From assembly GCA_029261655.1 (NCBI GenBank), contig JAJDAY010000014.1, positions 1 through 44,678 of the forward strand: a stretch of 44,678 nucleotides of DNA. The letters are read 5' to 3'. The position numbers and the translations under genes were made by a program. The notes beneath the pieces were generated by a model. The model was not told the DNA's origin. It saw only the letters and a list, made by a program, of their open reading frames with translations, and did not search any database. This document shows positions 1-6,849 of this stretch, in pieces (the first letter of the stretch is position 1; the number at the start of each line of letters is the position of its first letter). This DNA comes from Nitrospinaceae bacterium (GTDB taxonomy: Bacteria; Nitrospinota; Nitrospinia; Nitrospinales; VA-1).

Positions 1-1
1 T

Positions 2-1312
2 GGCGGGCGAGTGCAAAAAACCGATGGAACAGGAACCACCACCTACATCGGCAAGCTCTATGTGTGTGATAACGGCTCCTGCACCAAGATGATTTTTGCC
101 GGTGGTCAACGCGTCGCGCAAAAAGAAGTGACCGGAGGCGCCACCAGTTATTACCATCCCGATCATCTGGGCTCGACCAGCGTAGTCACAGACAGCGCAG
201 GCAATAACGAGCAGGACCTTGCCTATTATCCCTACGGCGACACTTTCTTAGACGTTGGCAGTAAAGACGTCAAATTCAAATACACCGGTAAAGAACGCGA
301 CGACAGCACGGGTCTGTATTTTTATGAAGCGCGCTATTACGATCCGTTTTTAGGAAGGTTCATTTCAGCCGACACCATCGTGCCGAACCCGCTCGATCCG
401 CAAGCGTTCAATCGGTATTCTTATGTTCTGAATAACCCCATCATTTATACCGATCCCACGGGGAATTTTAGCTTCGGTTCTTTTTTTAAGTCCTTTTTTA
501 ATGCCTTAGTAGCAACATCACCTTTTCCTGAGTCCACTTTGTATGTTGCCCTTATCCGTGGTGACAGCATTACAAATGCTTACATCAATAACTCTATTTT
601 TGTCGCTGAAACCGCGGTGACCTATGCTGTTACCTATTATACGGGTAACCCAGCTTTAGGGGCAGCTGCAGGTGCGGCGGTAGGGGGTGGGCTGCGTAAA
701 GCCGCGGGGCAGGATGTGGATATCGCTAAAAATGTGGGGATTGCCGTTTTAAGCTCAGGTCTGAGTTATGGAGCCCAAACACTACCGATCAATTGGGCTG
801 GCCAAATTGTGGCGAGTGGGCTAATAGGAGGAGGAGTCTCTGAGCTGGCCGGGGGTAGCTTTGTTGATGGGTTTGCTTATGCCTCAATAACTAGCACCGC
901 TCTCCATTACAGAGATATAAGTGATTCGATTAATAATCAAGGGAGCCTCATTGATATTGATGGGGGAGTAGAAGTAGCAAATGCAGCAGGGGGAAAGGGA
1001 CCCAGTAACGTATTAGGTGGAAGGCAACATGGCCCCCAGCCAATTCTTGGTGTGGGTAGTGGGGGGCAGTTAGGGGGTAGTGGTTTTACTGGTTTTACAA
1101 AACATGGTATAAACCAAGCAATAAGTCGTGAAGGTGTTGGTGTAAGTACGCGCTCAATTAGAGATACACTGAAAAACCCTCTAAGCGTTACACAAAAACC
1201 TGGAGGTGAAACAATATTTAAGGGAAATTCTTCCAACGTAATATTGAATAAAGATGGAAAAGTGATAACAGTTTATCCAAAAGGAAGAAAAGGATTCAGG
1301 AATCCAAAATGA
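2..1312 (+). CDS. RHS repeat-associated core protein, C-terminal part with variable toxin tip (5' end outside window)
   Basis: The frame is open to the left edge, so only the C-terminal part is visible; the first in-window start-like codon is a GTG at 11 and is probably internal. Counting from it, residues 47-151 are a textbook RHS core: HPDHLGSTSVVTD, YTGKERDDSTGLYFYEARYYDP, then GRFISAD and NPIIYTDPTG, the motif that closes the RHS shell. After it comes a hydrophobic, Gly/Ala-rich linker (about 205-300) and a short basic tip (about 355-433) starting at KHGINQAI and ending in a strand-rich VITVYPKGRKG. In this family the shell encloses a C-terminal toxin. The tip resembles small RNase-like (BECR-fold) toxins only by general pattern, which is inference. 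Base composition turns AT-rich in the tip, as is common for exchangeable toxin cassettes. The gene overlaps the next by 4 bases. Confidence 0.9.
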   Translation, partial: GGRVQKTDGTGTTTYIGKLYVCDNGSCTKMIFAGGQRVAQKEVTGGATSYYHPDHLGSTSVVTDSAGNNEQDLAYYPYGDTFLDVGSKDVKFKYTGKERDDSTGLYFYEARYYDPFLGRFISADTIVPNPLDPQAFNRYSYVLNNPIIYTDPTGNFSFGSFFKSFFNALVATSPFPESTLYVALIRGDSITNAYINNSIFVAETAVTYAVTYYTGNPALGAAAGAAVGGGLRKAAGQDVDIAKNVGIAVLSSGLSYGAQTLPINWAGQIVASGLIGGGVSELAGGSFVDGFAYASITSTALHYRDISDSINNQGSLIDIDGGVEVANAAGGKGPSNVLGGRQHGPQPILGVGSGGQLGGSGFTGFTKHGINQAISREGVGVSTRSIRDTLKNPLSVTQKPGGETIFKGNSSNVILNKDGKVITVYPKGRKGFRNPK

Positions 1313-1560
1313 CAGGCAAAAAAAATAAAGAAAAATTAAAAAGAATTTTAGAAATATTGAAGAAACGAGAATCTTTTATAATTAAAGAAGCTGAAAAATT
1401 TTCAGATATAAAAGAAGTTCCAAAACATATTAGAGAAAGTATTTTGGATGAATTAGGGGATGAGTTTTGTGCCTATGGGTTAAAGAATGACGATGAACCA
1501 AATACGTATGGACTTGAGATTGAAGGTTTAACTGATTATTGTAATATTTTGGATGATTAA
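1309..1560 (+). CDS. Putative immunity protein for the RHS toxin tip
   Basis: This 83-residue protein begins in a 4-base ATGA overlap with the RHS gene, the usual coupling of a polymorphic toxin and its immunity gene. The N-terminal third is lysine-rich and predicted helical. The C-terminal half is strongly acidic (DELGDEF, NDDEPN, LEIEGLTDY, ending ILDD), which suits binding to a basic toxin tip. It is AT-rich like the toxin tip, so the two probably moved together. No family name is recognised, and the immunity role is inferred from position and charge. Confidence 0.7.
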   Translation: MTGKKNKEKLKRILEILKKRESFIIKEAEKFSDIKEVPKHIRESILDELGDEFCAYGLKNDDEPNTYGLEIEGLTDYCNILDD

Positions 1561-1750
1561 ACATTAAAAAATAAAGCAGTAGTAAACAGTCCCATAAATG
1601 TAAAAGACAAAAGGTATAAAATCTCATCCTGATCTTAACTTGAAACTTGTTGAAGGTCATTCTACGAGTCGTCCCCTGCCAATAGAATTCCTTGGCGTTG
1701 AAATTAGTGTTAAGACCTTCTTTGACAGCAAATCATTAAATCCCTCAATC

Positions 1751-1782
1751 CCGTTTCACCCGGGCCACCCATCGTAACCGCC
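1751..1782. repeat. Short GC-rich repeat, copy 1
   Basis: This 32-base stretch lies directly after the stop codon of the chimeric minus-strand gene and is nearly repeated at 3025-3056. Read on the minus strand both copies would encode a similar peptide (AVTMGGPGETG here, AVTMSWPGGTG in the other copy). That suggests a shared 3' end of an ancestral gene family or mobile segment. Confidence 0.55.
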
Positions 1783-2589
1783 TTAGCTCATTTCCTGACA
1801 CGAAATCATACTTCTGAAATTTTTTCCGGGAACATTGTTTTCTGAGCTTCTTATTTCCTTCCCGATCAGCCCAATTTTTTCAATTTCCTTGCGATGGGTT
1901 TTCTGATAGCGGATTCGATCCTCCCGAATCTTTGCCAAACGATCCTCTAAATTTTCATTTTTTAATTGAATCCCAAAATCCTCCGGTACTTCCTGATTTG
2001 CATTTTGGTGATCAAATATTCGATCTAAAATCATGTCTCCCACTTGTTTTTTATAATGCGCCGGTTCCATAAACCCTTGCATGGGTTCTTTGGGATTATT
2101 TTTGGAAGGATAGTTTTCTGTCGTGATGGTGTTGTAACCACTGAAATCCCATAATTGAATGGTGGGCTTTGATGGACTACCTTCATCTTGCGTTGGCAGG
2201 GAGGCGACTAAATCCCGCTTCCATTGCTCATAGATGGGCCACAGTCCCATGACTCGCATGGCTTCGAGCAAATAGGCATGAACGGGTGAGATGAACAGCC
2301 GCAAGTCAATATTGTTTATTTCGGCAAGGGCGATAATTTTTTTTAAATAATCAAATTTATGTTTTTCACTATCTGTACGCCAGTTCTCCGCCTCATCTTT
2401 TTGCCCTAATTCGTATAAGTCCAAACCAATAACATATTTTGTATAGGAAAGAAGGTATTGCCGATTATTTTCATTTAAAAGTTTTTCTGAATAAATCTTT
2501 GCCTGTTTTTCACCCCATTGTTTGATGGTGTAGCGGAATATGCCTTCGAGATCGGAGGTTGCTTCCTTAGATAATTCGTAAGGCGGCAT
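1783..2589 (-). CDS. Chimeric ORF: ParE-like toxin N-terminus fused to the tail of an SGNH-like envelope protein
   Basis: A 268-residue frame with two unrelated parts. Residues 1-38 (MPPYELSKEATSDLEGI, then YTIKQWGEKQAKIYSEKL) match the first helices of RelE/ParE-superfamily toxins, which are normally about 95-100 residues. From about residue 40 the protein changes character: RQYLLSYTKYVIGLDLYELG, LFISPVHAYLLEAM, LWDFSGYNTITTE and AHYKKQVGDMILDRI. From memory these resemble the C-terminal region of large secreted SGNH-hydrolase-like proteins found near MBOAT acyltransferases; that assignment is moderately sure. The toxin lacks its C-terminal catalytic strands and the second partner lacks its N-terminus and signal peptide, so neither function is likely intact. 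The start overlaps the antitoxin stop by one base. It is probably a recombination product; part of the tail recurs at 3058-3125. Confidence 0.6.
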   Translation of the reverse strand: MPPYELSKEATSDLEGIFRYTIKQWGEKQAKIYSEKLLNENNRQYLLSYTKYVIGLDLYELGQKDEAENWRTDSEKHKFDYLKKIIALAEINNIDLRLFISPVHAYLLEAMRVMGLWPIYEQWKRDLVASLPTQDEGSPSKPTIQLWDFSGYNTITTENYPSKNNPKEPMQGFMEPAHYKKQVGDMILDRIFDHQNANQEVPEDFGIQLKNENLEDRLAKIREDRIRYQKTHRKEIEKIGLIGKEIRSSENNVPGKNFRSMISCQEMS

Positions 2590-2852
2590 TATTTTAGTTC
2601 TTGCCGGACACCTTCAAAAATTTCCTCTACAGTTCGGTTGGTTATGTTTCCCTGATTTGCAGATTCAATACGCGGTTTCAAGAAATCTTCCAGCTTATGC
2701 AAGGCTTCTTCTTCCGTCATCGAGTCCATGTTTGGAAGCGGCGGTAGGGCGCGTTCGAGAACGTAATCTTTAATGGTCTGACCTTTGAGTGCCGCAATCG
2801 CCTTTAAACGCTGATGCTGTTCCGGGGTGACTTCTATTGAAAGACGGCGCAT
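2589..2852 (-). CDS. ParD-like ribbon-helix-helix antitoxin
   Basis: This 87-residue protein starts MRRLSIEVTPEQHQRLKAI and continues to GQTIKDYVLERA, the beta strand plus two helices of ribbon-helix-helix antitoxins that bind DNA as dimers. The C-terminal part (about 40-87) is charged and would wrap the toxin. It sits directly upstream of a ParE-like start in the same operon, with TAA and ATG sharing one base, the classic antitoxin-first order. The DNA-binding half looks intact. Because the partner is a chimera carrying only the toxin N-terminus, this may now be an orphan antitoxin, or may act on a toxin elsewhere. Confidence 0.8.
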   Translation of the reverse strand: MRRLSIEVTPEQHQRLKAIAALKGQTIKDYVLERALPPLPNMDSMTEEEALHKLEDFLKPRIESANQGNITNRTVEEIFEGVRQELK

Positions 2853-3019
2853 GATTTTCTCCTTATTCTTGCGGTAAACTCCTATCTTAACCCTTGTGTA
2901 TTATATCACATTTGTGTGTAATGTTCATTTACTGTCATGAGGAAGGGAAGGTCTTGACTTAAGGCATCAAAATGAAATCCCTCATTAAAAACTGTGCACG
3001 GATTGGAAAGTCCATGCTA

Positions 3020-3128
3020 CTACCCCGTTCCACCGGGCCAACTCATCGTCACCGCCCGATTGGTATTCTGGTGATCAAATATTCGATCTAAAATCATGTC
3101 TCCGACTTGTTTTTTATAATGGGCCGCT
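3020..3128 (-). pseudogene. Decayed second copy of the SGNH-like tail
   Basis: Bases 3069-3125 match 2006-2062 at 55 of 57 positions by eye, and the similarity extends weakly to 3058. Read on the minus strand it encodes AHYKKQVGDMILDRIFDHQN, as in the chimeric gene, then jumps to NRAVTMSWPGGTG and a stop at 3020-3022. The roughly 60 residues that follow this motif in the intact frame are missing, so this is an internally deleted remnant with no start. Confidence 0.75.
3025..3056. repeat. Short GC-rich repeat, copy 2
   Basis: Near-copy of 1751-1782, matching at roughly 27 of 32 bases once a one-base shift is allowed. Here it is in frame with the remnant gene and supplies its last codons, whereas at copy 1 it follows the stop. 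Confidence 0.55.
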
Positions 3129-3271
3129 ACCAATTTCCTTTTTGCATCCCGCAAAATTCATGGCTTTGCCGCGCAAAATTGCGCCCAAAATGTCTGAAAT
3201 TTTATAAAAGTGTCTGAATAATCGTTATAAACCTGCCCGCGTTGAAAATTGCTCCGATAATAAGTGCCGAT

Positions 3272-3290
3272 ATTTCAAATGATTTGAAAT
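3272..3290. promoter_or_regulatory. 19-base perfect palindrome, possible operator
   Basis: ATTTCAAAT-G-ATTTGAAAT is a perfect 9-1-9 inverted repeat. Its last base is the first base of the sigma-54-like element at 3290-3305, so a protein bound here would touch the promoter. No regulator family is identified. Confidence 0.45.
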
Positions 3291-3305
3291 GGCATATCCC
3301 TTGCT
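3290..3305 (+). promoter_or_regulatory. Sigma-54-type (-24/-12) promoter candidate
   Basis: TGGCATATCCCTTGCT matches the -24/-12 pattern TGGCA...TTGC, with exactly 10 bases between the invariant GG and GC. It points toward the lipoprotein gene starting at 3432, leaving a leader of roughly 115 bases. RpoN itself is encoded at 26850-28286. No enhancer-binding site was established. Confidence 0.35.
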
Positions 3306-3431
3306 AAGTTAATCAGACAAAACCCTTTGATAATTGACGTGTTTTTGAATTCTATGTGCGTTATCCCCTGCAGGATGCTATGATTGCGGCGGAATGATTC
3401 ATGCGTCTTATTTAGAACGGAAGAGATTTTT

Positions 3432-3968
3432 ATGAGAGCATTTTTAATTCTAATTTCAGCGAGCTTTCTGAGCGGATGTGTCACAACAACGCCTCCTCTC
3501 AGCATCGAGGAGTTGAGGGATGAAGTCCATAAAGGTCCCTCCAGGATAAAAATATCGGAACATGAAATTCGGCGATCTTTCCCCCAGGCCTACAGTGCTG
3601 TGCAAATCAACGCCGAGAGATGCTTTGAAGTCACAGTCACCATGCCATCGTCTCAAAACCCCGGGGCCGCAGGCAAGCCTGCAAGGTATCGATCTGAGTC
3701 GCTGATGACCAGTGAGACGACAGCGGAAACTTCGATGCAATTGGATAAAAAATCATTTGATCCAATGCCCCATGGCGGCTACTACGTATTACTGGCAGAT
3801 ATCGAAGCGATTTCCTCAGAAAAAACCAGATTAACGATTTACGGGGTATTGAACGGTTATGAAAATGTCCATGAGTCCATCATTGATTGGGCTCAGGGTG
3901 AAAATGATGATTGCCCCCGGTTTCCCCAGGGATCTATCGATCAGACCCTGACCTATCATAATCCATAA
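3432..3968 (+). CDS. Small lipoprotein of unknown function
   Basis: The chosen ATG has an AAGAG stretch just upstream and gives a clean lipoprotein signal: MR, a hydrophobic run, and lipobox LSGC with Cys16 as the lipidated residue. An earlier in-frame start at 3384 would bury this signal. The mature protein is about 163 residues with no recognised domain. It has a mid-region Gly/Pro-rich loop (SQNPGAAGKPARYR) and a strand-rich second half (GGYYVLLADIEAI, TRLTIYGVLNGY). It probably sits on the outer membrane or the periplasmic face of the inner membrane. A sigma-54-like promoter lies upstream. It is followed after 76 bases by another secreted small protein, with which it may be co-transcribed. 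Confidence 0.75.
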   Translation: MRAFLILISASFLSGCVTTTPPLSIEELRDEVHKGPSRIKISEHEIRRSFPQAYSAVQINAERCFEVTVTMPSSQNPGAAGKPARYRSESLMTSETTAETSMQLDKKSFDPMPHGGYYVLLADIEAISSEKTRLTIYGVLNGYENVHESIIDWAQGENDDCPRFPQGSIDQTLTYHNP

Positions 3969-4044
3969 TTTTAATTTGGCCTTAAAAGGCTGCATTAGCT
4001 CTGGTACATCAAATTTGTCCCGCCAGGACTAGAGGAGAAAACCC

Positions 4045-4419
4045 ATGATTCTGATCCGAAAAGTATTTCCAGTTATGATAATGGCCGCATTAATGCTTCC
4101 CGGTTTTTTAACAGACGCCATTGGGCAGGACTCCGCCTATCGTGAGGGAGAAAAAGCCCTGTGCAATATTGGTGACGTCATGAGACGGGTTGAAATTCAT
4201 TATTATGAAAATGATAAAACGGTTCCCTGTGAAGTTCATTATTATAAGGACACCGAAGAGCCAGGCGAAGACCGGATCCTCTGGAGGGCTGAAAGTGAGA
4301 CGGGTTATTGTGAAAATAAAATGACCGGATTCGTGGGCGAATTGACCGGATTTGGGTGGTTTTGCGAATCCCAGGGGGATATTCCTCCGGCTCTCGAGCT
4401 CGAAGGAGCTTCCAATTAA
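4045..4419 (+). CDS. Small secreted cysteine-containing protein, unknown
   Basis: A 124-residue protein with a good GAGGAG ribosome site 8 bases upstream and an N-terminal signal peptide (MILIRK then a hydrophobic stretch to about residue 27, IGQDS). The mature part is about 95 residues with four cysteines (KALCNIG, TVPCEV, TGYCENK, WFCES), enough for two disulfides in the periplasm. The repeated pattern HYYENDKTVPCEVHYYKD is distinctive. No family is recognised. It ends just before a strong terminator, so it closes the transcription unit that may begin with the lipoprotein upstream. Confidence 0.75.
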   Translation: MILIRKVFPVMIMAALMLPGFLTDAIGQDSAYREGEKALCNIGDVMRRVEIHYYENDKTVPCEVHYYKDTEEPGEDRILWRAESETGYCENKMTGFVGELTGFGWFCESQGDIPPALELEGASN

Positions 4420-4446
4420 AATAGTTACACCGACCAAGGCTTTGCG

Positions 4447-4481
4447 AAGGTGATGGATGTCTCTGTCCATCACCTTTTTTT
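4447..4481 (+). terminator. Rho-independent terminator
   Basis: An 11-base perfect stem (4447-4457 with 4466-4476), an 8-base loop and a seven-T run at 4475-4481. It closes the unit ending at 4419. Confidence 0.9.
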
Positions 4482-4563
4482 GTATTTTCGATAGAAGTAA
4501 TCCCTTCCTTTTAGTAGTCAATCCTGAAAATTCAATAGACAATAGTATTTCATTTTATTAAAA

Positions 4564-4578
4564 TGATAACTATTATCA
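4564..4578 (+). promoter_or_regulatory. Fur box
   Basis: TGATAACTATTATCA matches the 7-1-7 Fur core TGATAATNATTATCA with one mismatch. It lies 46 bases before the start of a Bfd-like ferredoxin, a gene typically repressed by Fur with iron. Site and gene function support each other. Confidence 0.75.
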
Positions 4579-4623
4579 AAATGAATCGGCCCTCATTTTC
4601 CGGGAAGACAAATTTTTATTGCT

Positions 4624-4929
4624 ATGAAAAACTCAGCCAGTGAAACTGATGAAATCATCTGCCAGTGCTATCAGGTCAGTGAGGCGACGATACGTTCCTG
4701 CATCGCATCCAAAAAACTGAAAACCATCGAAGAAGTTACCGAGGCTTGTGAAGCCGGAGGGGGGTGCCATTCCTGTCATATCCTCATAGATTTATTCATT
4801 GACGAACACCTTAGAAAATCTACTCCGATGGAAAATCTTGTGCACGCGCATGCGGATAAAGTAAAGAAAAGGGGAATTTTAGGACGATTCTTCAAAAAGT
4901 TCAAACCGGACGCACCGGTTACCAAATAA
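4624..4929 (+). CDS. bfd: Bfd-like [2Fe-2S] bacterioferritin-associated ferredoxin
   Basis: Residues 10-55 carry the BFD-type [2Fe-2S] motif: Cys13-x-Cys15 (ICQCYQVSE) and Cys48-x-x-Cys51 (GGGCHSCH). In the family this domain delivers electrons to bacterioferritin to release stored iron, or serves as a small electron carrier in NirB-like and NasA-like proteins. At 101 residues it is longer than the usual Bfd of about 65; the extra C-terminal part is basic (KKRGILGRFFKKFK) and could dock to a partner or membrane. A near-perfect Fur box precedes it, pointing to induction under iron starvation. No bacterioferritin gene is adjacent. The ribosome site is weak. Confidence 0.85.
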   Translation: MKNSASETDEIICQCYQVSEATIRSCIASKKLKTIEEVTEACEAGGGCHSCHILIDLFIDEHLRKSTPMENLVHAHADKVKKRGILGRFFKKFKPDAPVTK

Positions 4930-5078
4930 GCTCGCCGTAGTAATTCCATAAAGACCGGAGTTGATATCCAGCCTCATCTTACGACCGTATTTCCTTGCAA
5001 CTCTCTGAAAATTTAACTAATCTGTGATTATTTTCAAACCACCTCAACAACTCTTATTGCGGGGAGGAATCTTTTTTG

Positions 5079-5627
5079 ATGAAAAGTCAGGATTGTATTT
5101 TATTCAGCGGCGGGGTCAATGGGGCGGAGGCCGAGTTTGGCCTTCAGGCGGAAGCCGCCGGCGTGGAAGAGGTCAATTTTACTTTTGAAGGTCATAAGAC
5201 CGCGAGGCAACGCGGCGTGCGGTTTTTGACTTCCGAAGAGCTGGTGAAGGGCGATGTCAGTCTTTCCTATGTGTCCAAGCTGATGAATCGAACCTACAGT
5301 TCCGGCCCCTTGTTTCGCAAAGTTCTTCAAAGTATCTGGCATCAGATCAACCAGGCTGAAGAAGTTTTTGTCGTGGGAAAAATTCTGGATGACAACACCG
5401 TAAAAGGCGGTACCGGTTGGGGCGCTGAATTCGCTAAAATATGCAACAAGCCCCTGCACGTTTTTGATCAGGAAAAAAACGCCTGGTACACATGGAAATC
5501 AGATCGGTGGAAAGAACAGAAATCGGTCAAAATCAGGCACAAACATTTTTCCGGCACCGGCACTCGCTTTTTGAACGATAACGGGAAAAAAGCCATTCAG
5601 GATCTGTTTGCAAACTCCTTCAAGTAA
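5079..5627 (+). CDS. SLOG/Rossmann-like putative nucleotide-binding protein
   Basis: The ATG at 5079 follows a strong GGGGAGG site; a TTG one codon earlier is possible. The 182-residue protein begins with a strand and a glycine loop, ILFSGGVNGAEAEFG, and has a second conserved segment, GKILDDNTVKGGTGWGAEFA, before a strand LHVFD. This layout (GG-x-x-G-x-E near the N-terminus and GGTGWG-x-E later) is that of SLOG-superfamily proteins, some of which bind nucleotides or their derivatives; assignment at superfamily level is moderately sure and the function is unknown. It ends one base before the larC start, so the two are almost certainly co-translated. Confidence 0.6.
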   Translation: MKSQDCILFSGGVNGAEAEFGLQAEAAGVEEVNFTFEGHKTARQRGVRFLTSEELVKGDVSLSYVSKLMNRTYSSGPLFRKVLQSIWHQINQAEEVFVVGKILDDNTVKGGTGWGAEFAKICNKPLHVFDQEKNAWYTWKSDRWKEQKSVKIRHKHFSGTGTRFLNDNGKKAIQDLFANSFK

Positions 5628-5628
5628 T

Positions 5629-6828
5629 ATGGCGTCCGTCATACCCCCGTCTCTTCGCACCGCCTATTTTGATTGCTACTCCGGCATCAGCGGCGACATG
5701 ATTTTGGGCGCATTAGTCGATTTGGGCGTGGACCTTAAAGAAATCCGCGCCAGCCTCCAGACCCTCGGCTTGTCGAAGGGTTATGAAATCAAATCCCGAA
5801 TCGTCAAGCGCGGACTCATCTGCGGAGTCAAAGTCGATGTGGTGGTGAAGCCTGTCAGACACCCGCATTCCAGAAATTTCAGAGATATCAAAACCCTCAT
5901 CAGCAGATCGGAATTACCCGCAAAAGTCAAATCCGACGCCATCGAAATTTTCAAGCGTATCGCAAAAGCCGAAGCGAAGGTCCACCACACCAGCATGGAC
6001 AAGGTGCATTTTCACGAAGTGGGCGCGGTGGATTCCATCGTGGATATTGTCGGCGGAGTTCTGGGAATGGATCTCCTGAACGTTGAGCAGATCATTTCAT
6101 CGCCGCTGAATGTCGGCGAAGGATTCGTGGAATGCGCACACGGGACCCTGCCGGTTCCAGCCCCCGCTACGCTGAGATTGCTGGAAGGCATCCCCTGTTT
6201 TTCTACGGGTATCAAAAAAGAACTGGTCACGCCAACCGGAGCGGGGATGATTGGATTTTTTGCTGAAAAATTTCAATCTCTTCCCCGGATGAAAATCCTG
6301 AAAACCGGTTATGGCGCTGGCGATCACGTTGTCAAAAAAAGCCCAAACATGCTGAGAGTCATTTTAGGCGAAATCGCAGGGGAGGGGCAATCCCTGACAA
6401 TGCTGGAAACCAATATAGACGACATGAATCCGGAGTTTTACGAGCATGTCATGGAATCGCTTTTTAAAGCCGGTGCGGTGGATGTCACCTTCACTCCGGT
6501 CATCATGAAAAAAAGCCGCCCGGCGGTGACGCTCTCCGTCCTGGCTCCCTCTTTGAAGAAGGAAAAGGTCGCAAAAGTTCTATTGACTGAAACCTCCACC
6601 TTCGGCGTGCGTTATTATGAGGTGAACCGAATCACCCTCGACCGGGAAATCCAAACTGTAAAAACACCTCACGGCCTGGTGAAAGTGAAGATAGGATCGC
6701 TGGAAGGTGACGTTCTGAAAGTTTCTCCCGAATATGAAGATTGCAAAAAAATCGCCCGCCGGGAAAAACTCTCCATCAAAAAAGTATATGACGATGTGAG
6801 AAAACTGGCGGAACAGAAGTTAAGATAA
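5629..6828 (+). CDS. larC: LarC-type nickel insertion protein, nickel-pincer cofactor biosynthesis
   Basis: LarC inserts nickel into the pyridinium thiocarboxylate mononucleotide made by LarB and LarE, completing the cofactor of lactate racemase-type enzymes. The N-terminal LarC1 part is clear (YFDCYSGISGDMILGALVDLG, then HFHEVGAVDSIVDIVG and VTPTGAGM), as is the C-terminal LarC2 part (LETNIDDMNPEFYEHVMESL, and PEYEDCKKIA). At 399 residues it is full length and uninterrupted, unlike Lactobacillus larC, which needs a programmed frameshift. The ATG follows the upstream stop by one base. No larA, larB or larE is visible, so the cofactor user must lie elsewhere. It converges with the DUF58 gene 21 bases away. 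Confidence 0.92.
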   Translation: MASVIPPSLRTAYFDCYSGISGDMILGALVDLGVDLKEIRASLQTLGLSKGYEIKSRIVKRGLICGVKVDVVVKPVRHPHSRNFRDIKTLISRSELPAKVKSDAIEIFKRIAKAEAKVHHTSMDKVHFHEVGAVDSIVDIVGGVLGMDLLNVEQIISSPLNVGEGFVECAHGTLPVPAPATLRLLEGIPCFSTGIKKELVTPTGAGMIGFFAEKFQSLPRMKILKTGYGAGDHVVKKSPNMLRVILGEIAGEGQSLTMLETNIDDMNPEFYEHVMESLFKAGAVDVTFTPVIMKKSRPAVTLSVLAPSLKKEKVAKVLLTETSTFGVRYYEVNRITLDREIQTVKTPHGLVKVKIGSLEGDVLKVSPEYEDCKKIARREKLSIKKVYDDVRKLAEQKLR

Positions 6829-6849
6829 CCTCCCATTCACTCCTTGCGT

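Larger units (their letters stand above)
2853..3431. other. Long non-coding gap with gene remnants and regulatory sites
   Basis: 579 bases without an intact gene. The left part is AT-rich with alternating TTGTGT/TGTGTG motifs in front of the antitoxin, where its promoter and own operator would lie; no clear boxes were assigned. The middle (about 3020-3125) is a decayed copy of the neighbouring chimeric gene's tail. The right part holds a 19-base palindrome and a sigma-54-like promoter pointing at the lipoprotein gene. Confidence 0.6.
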
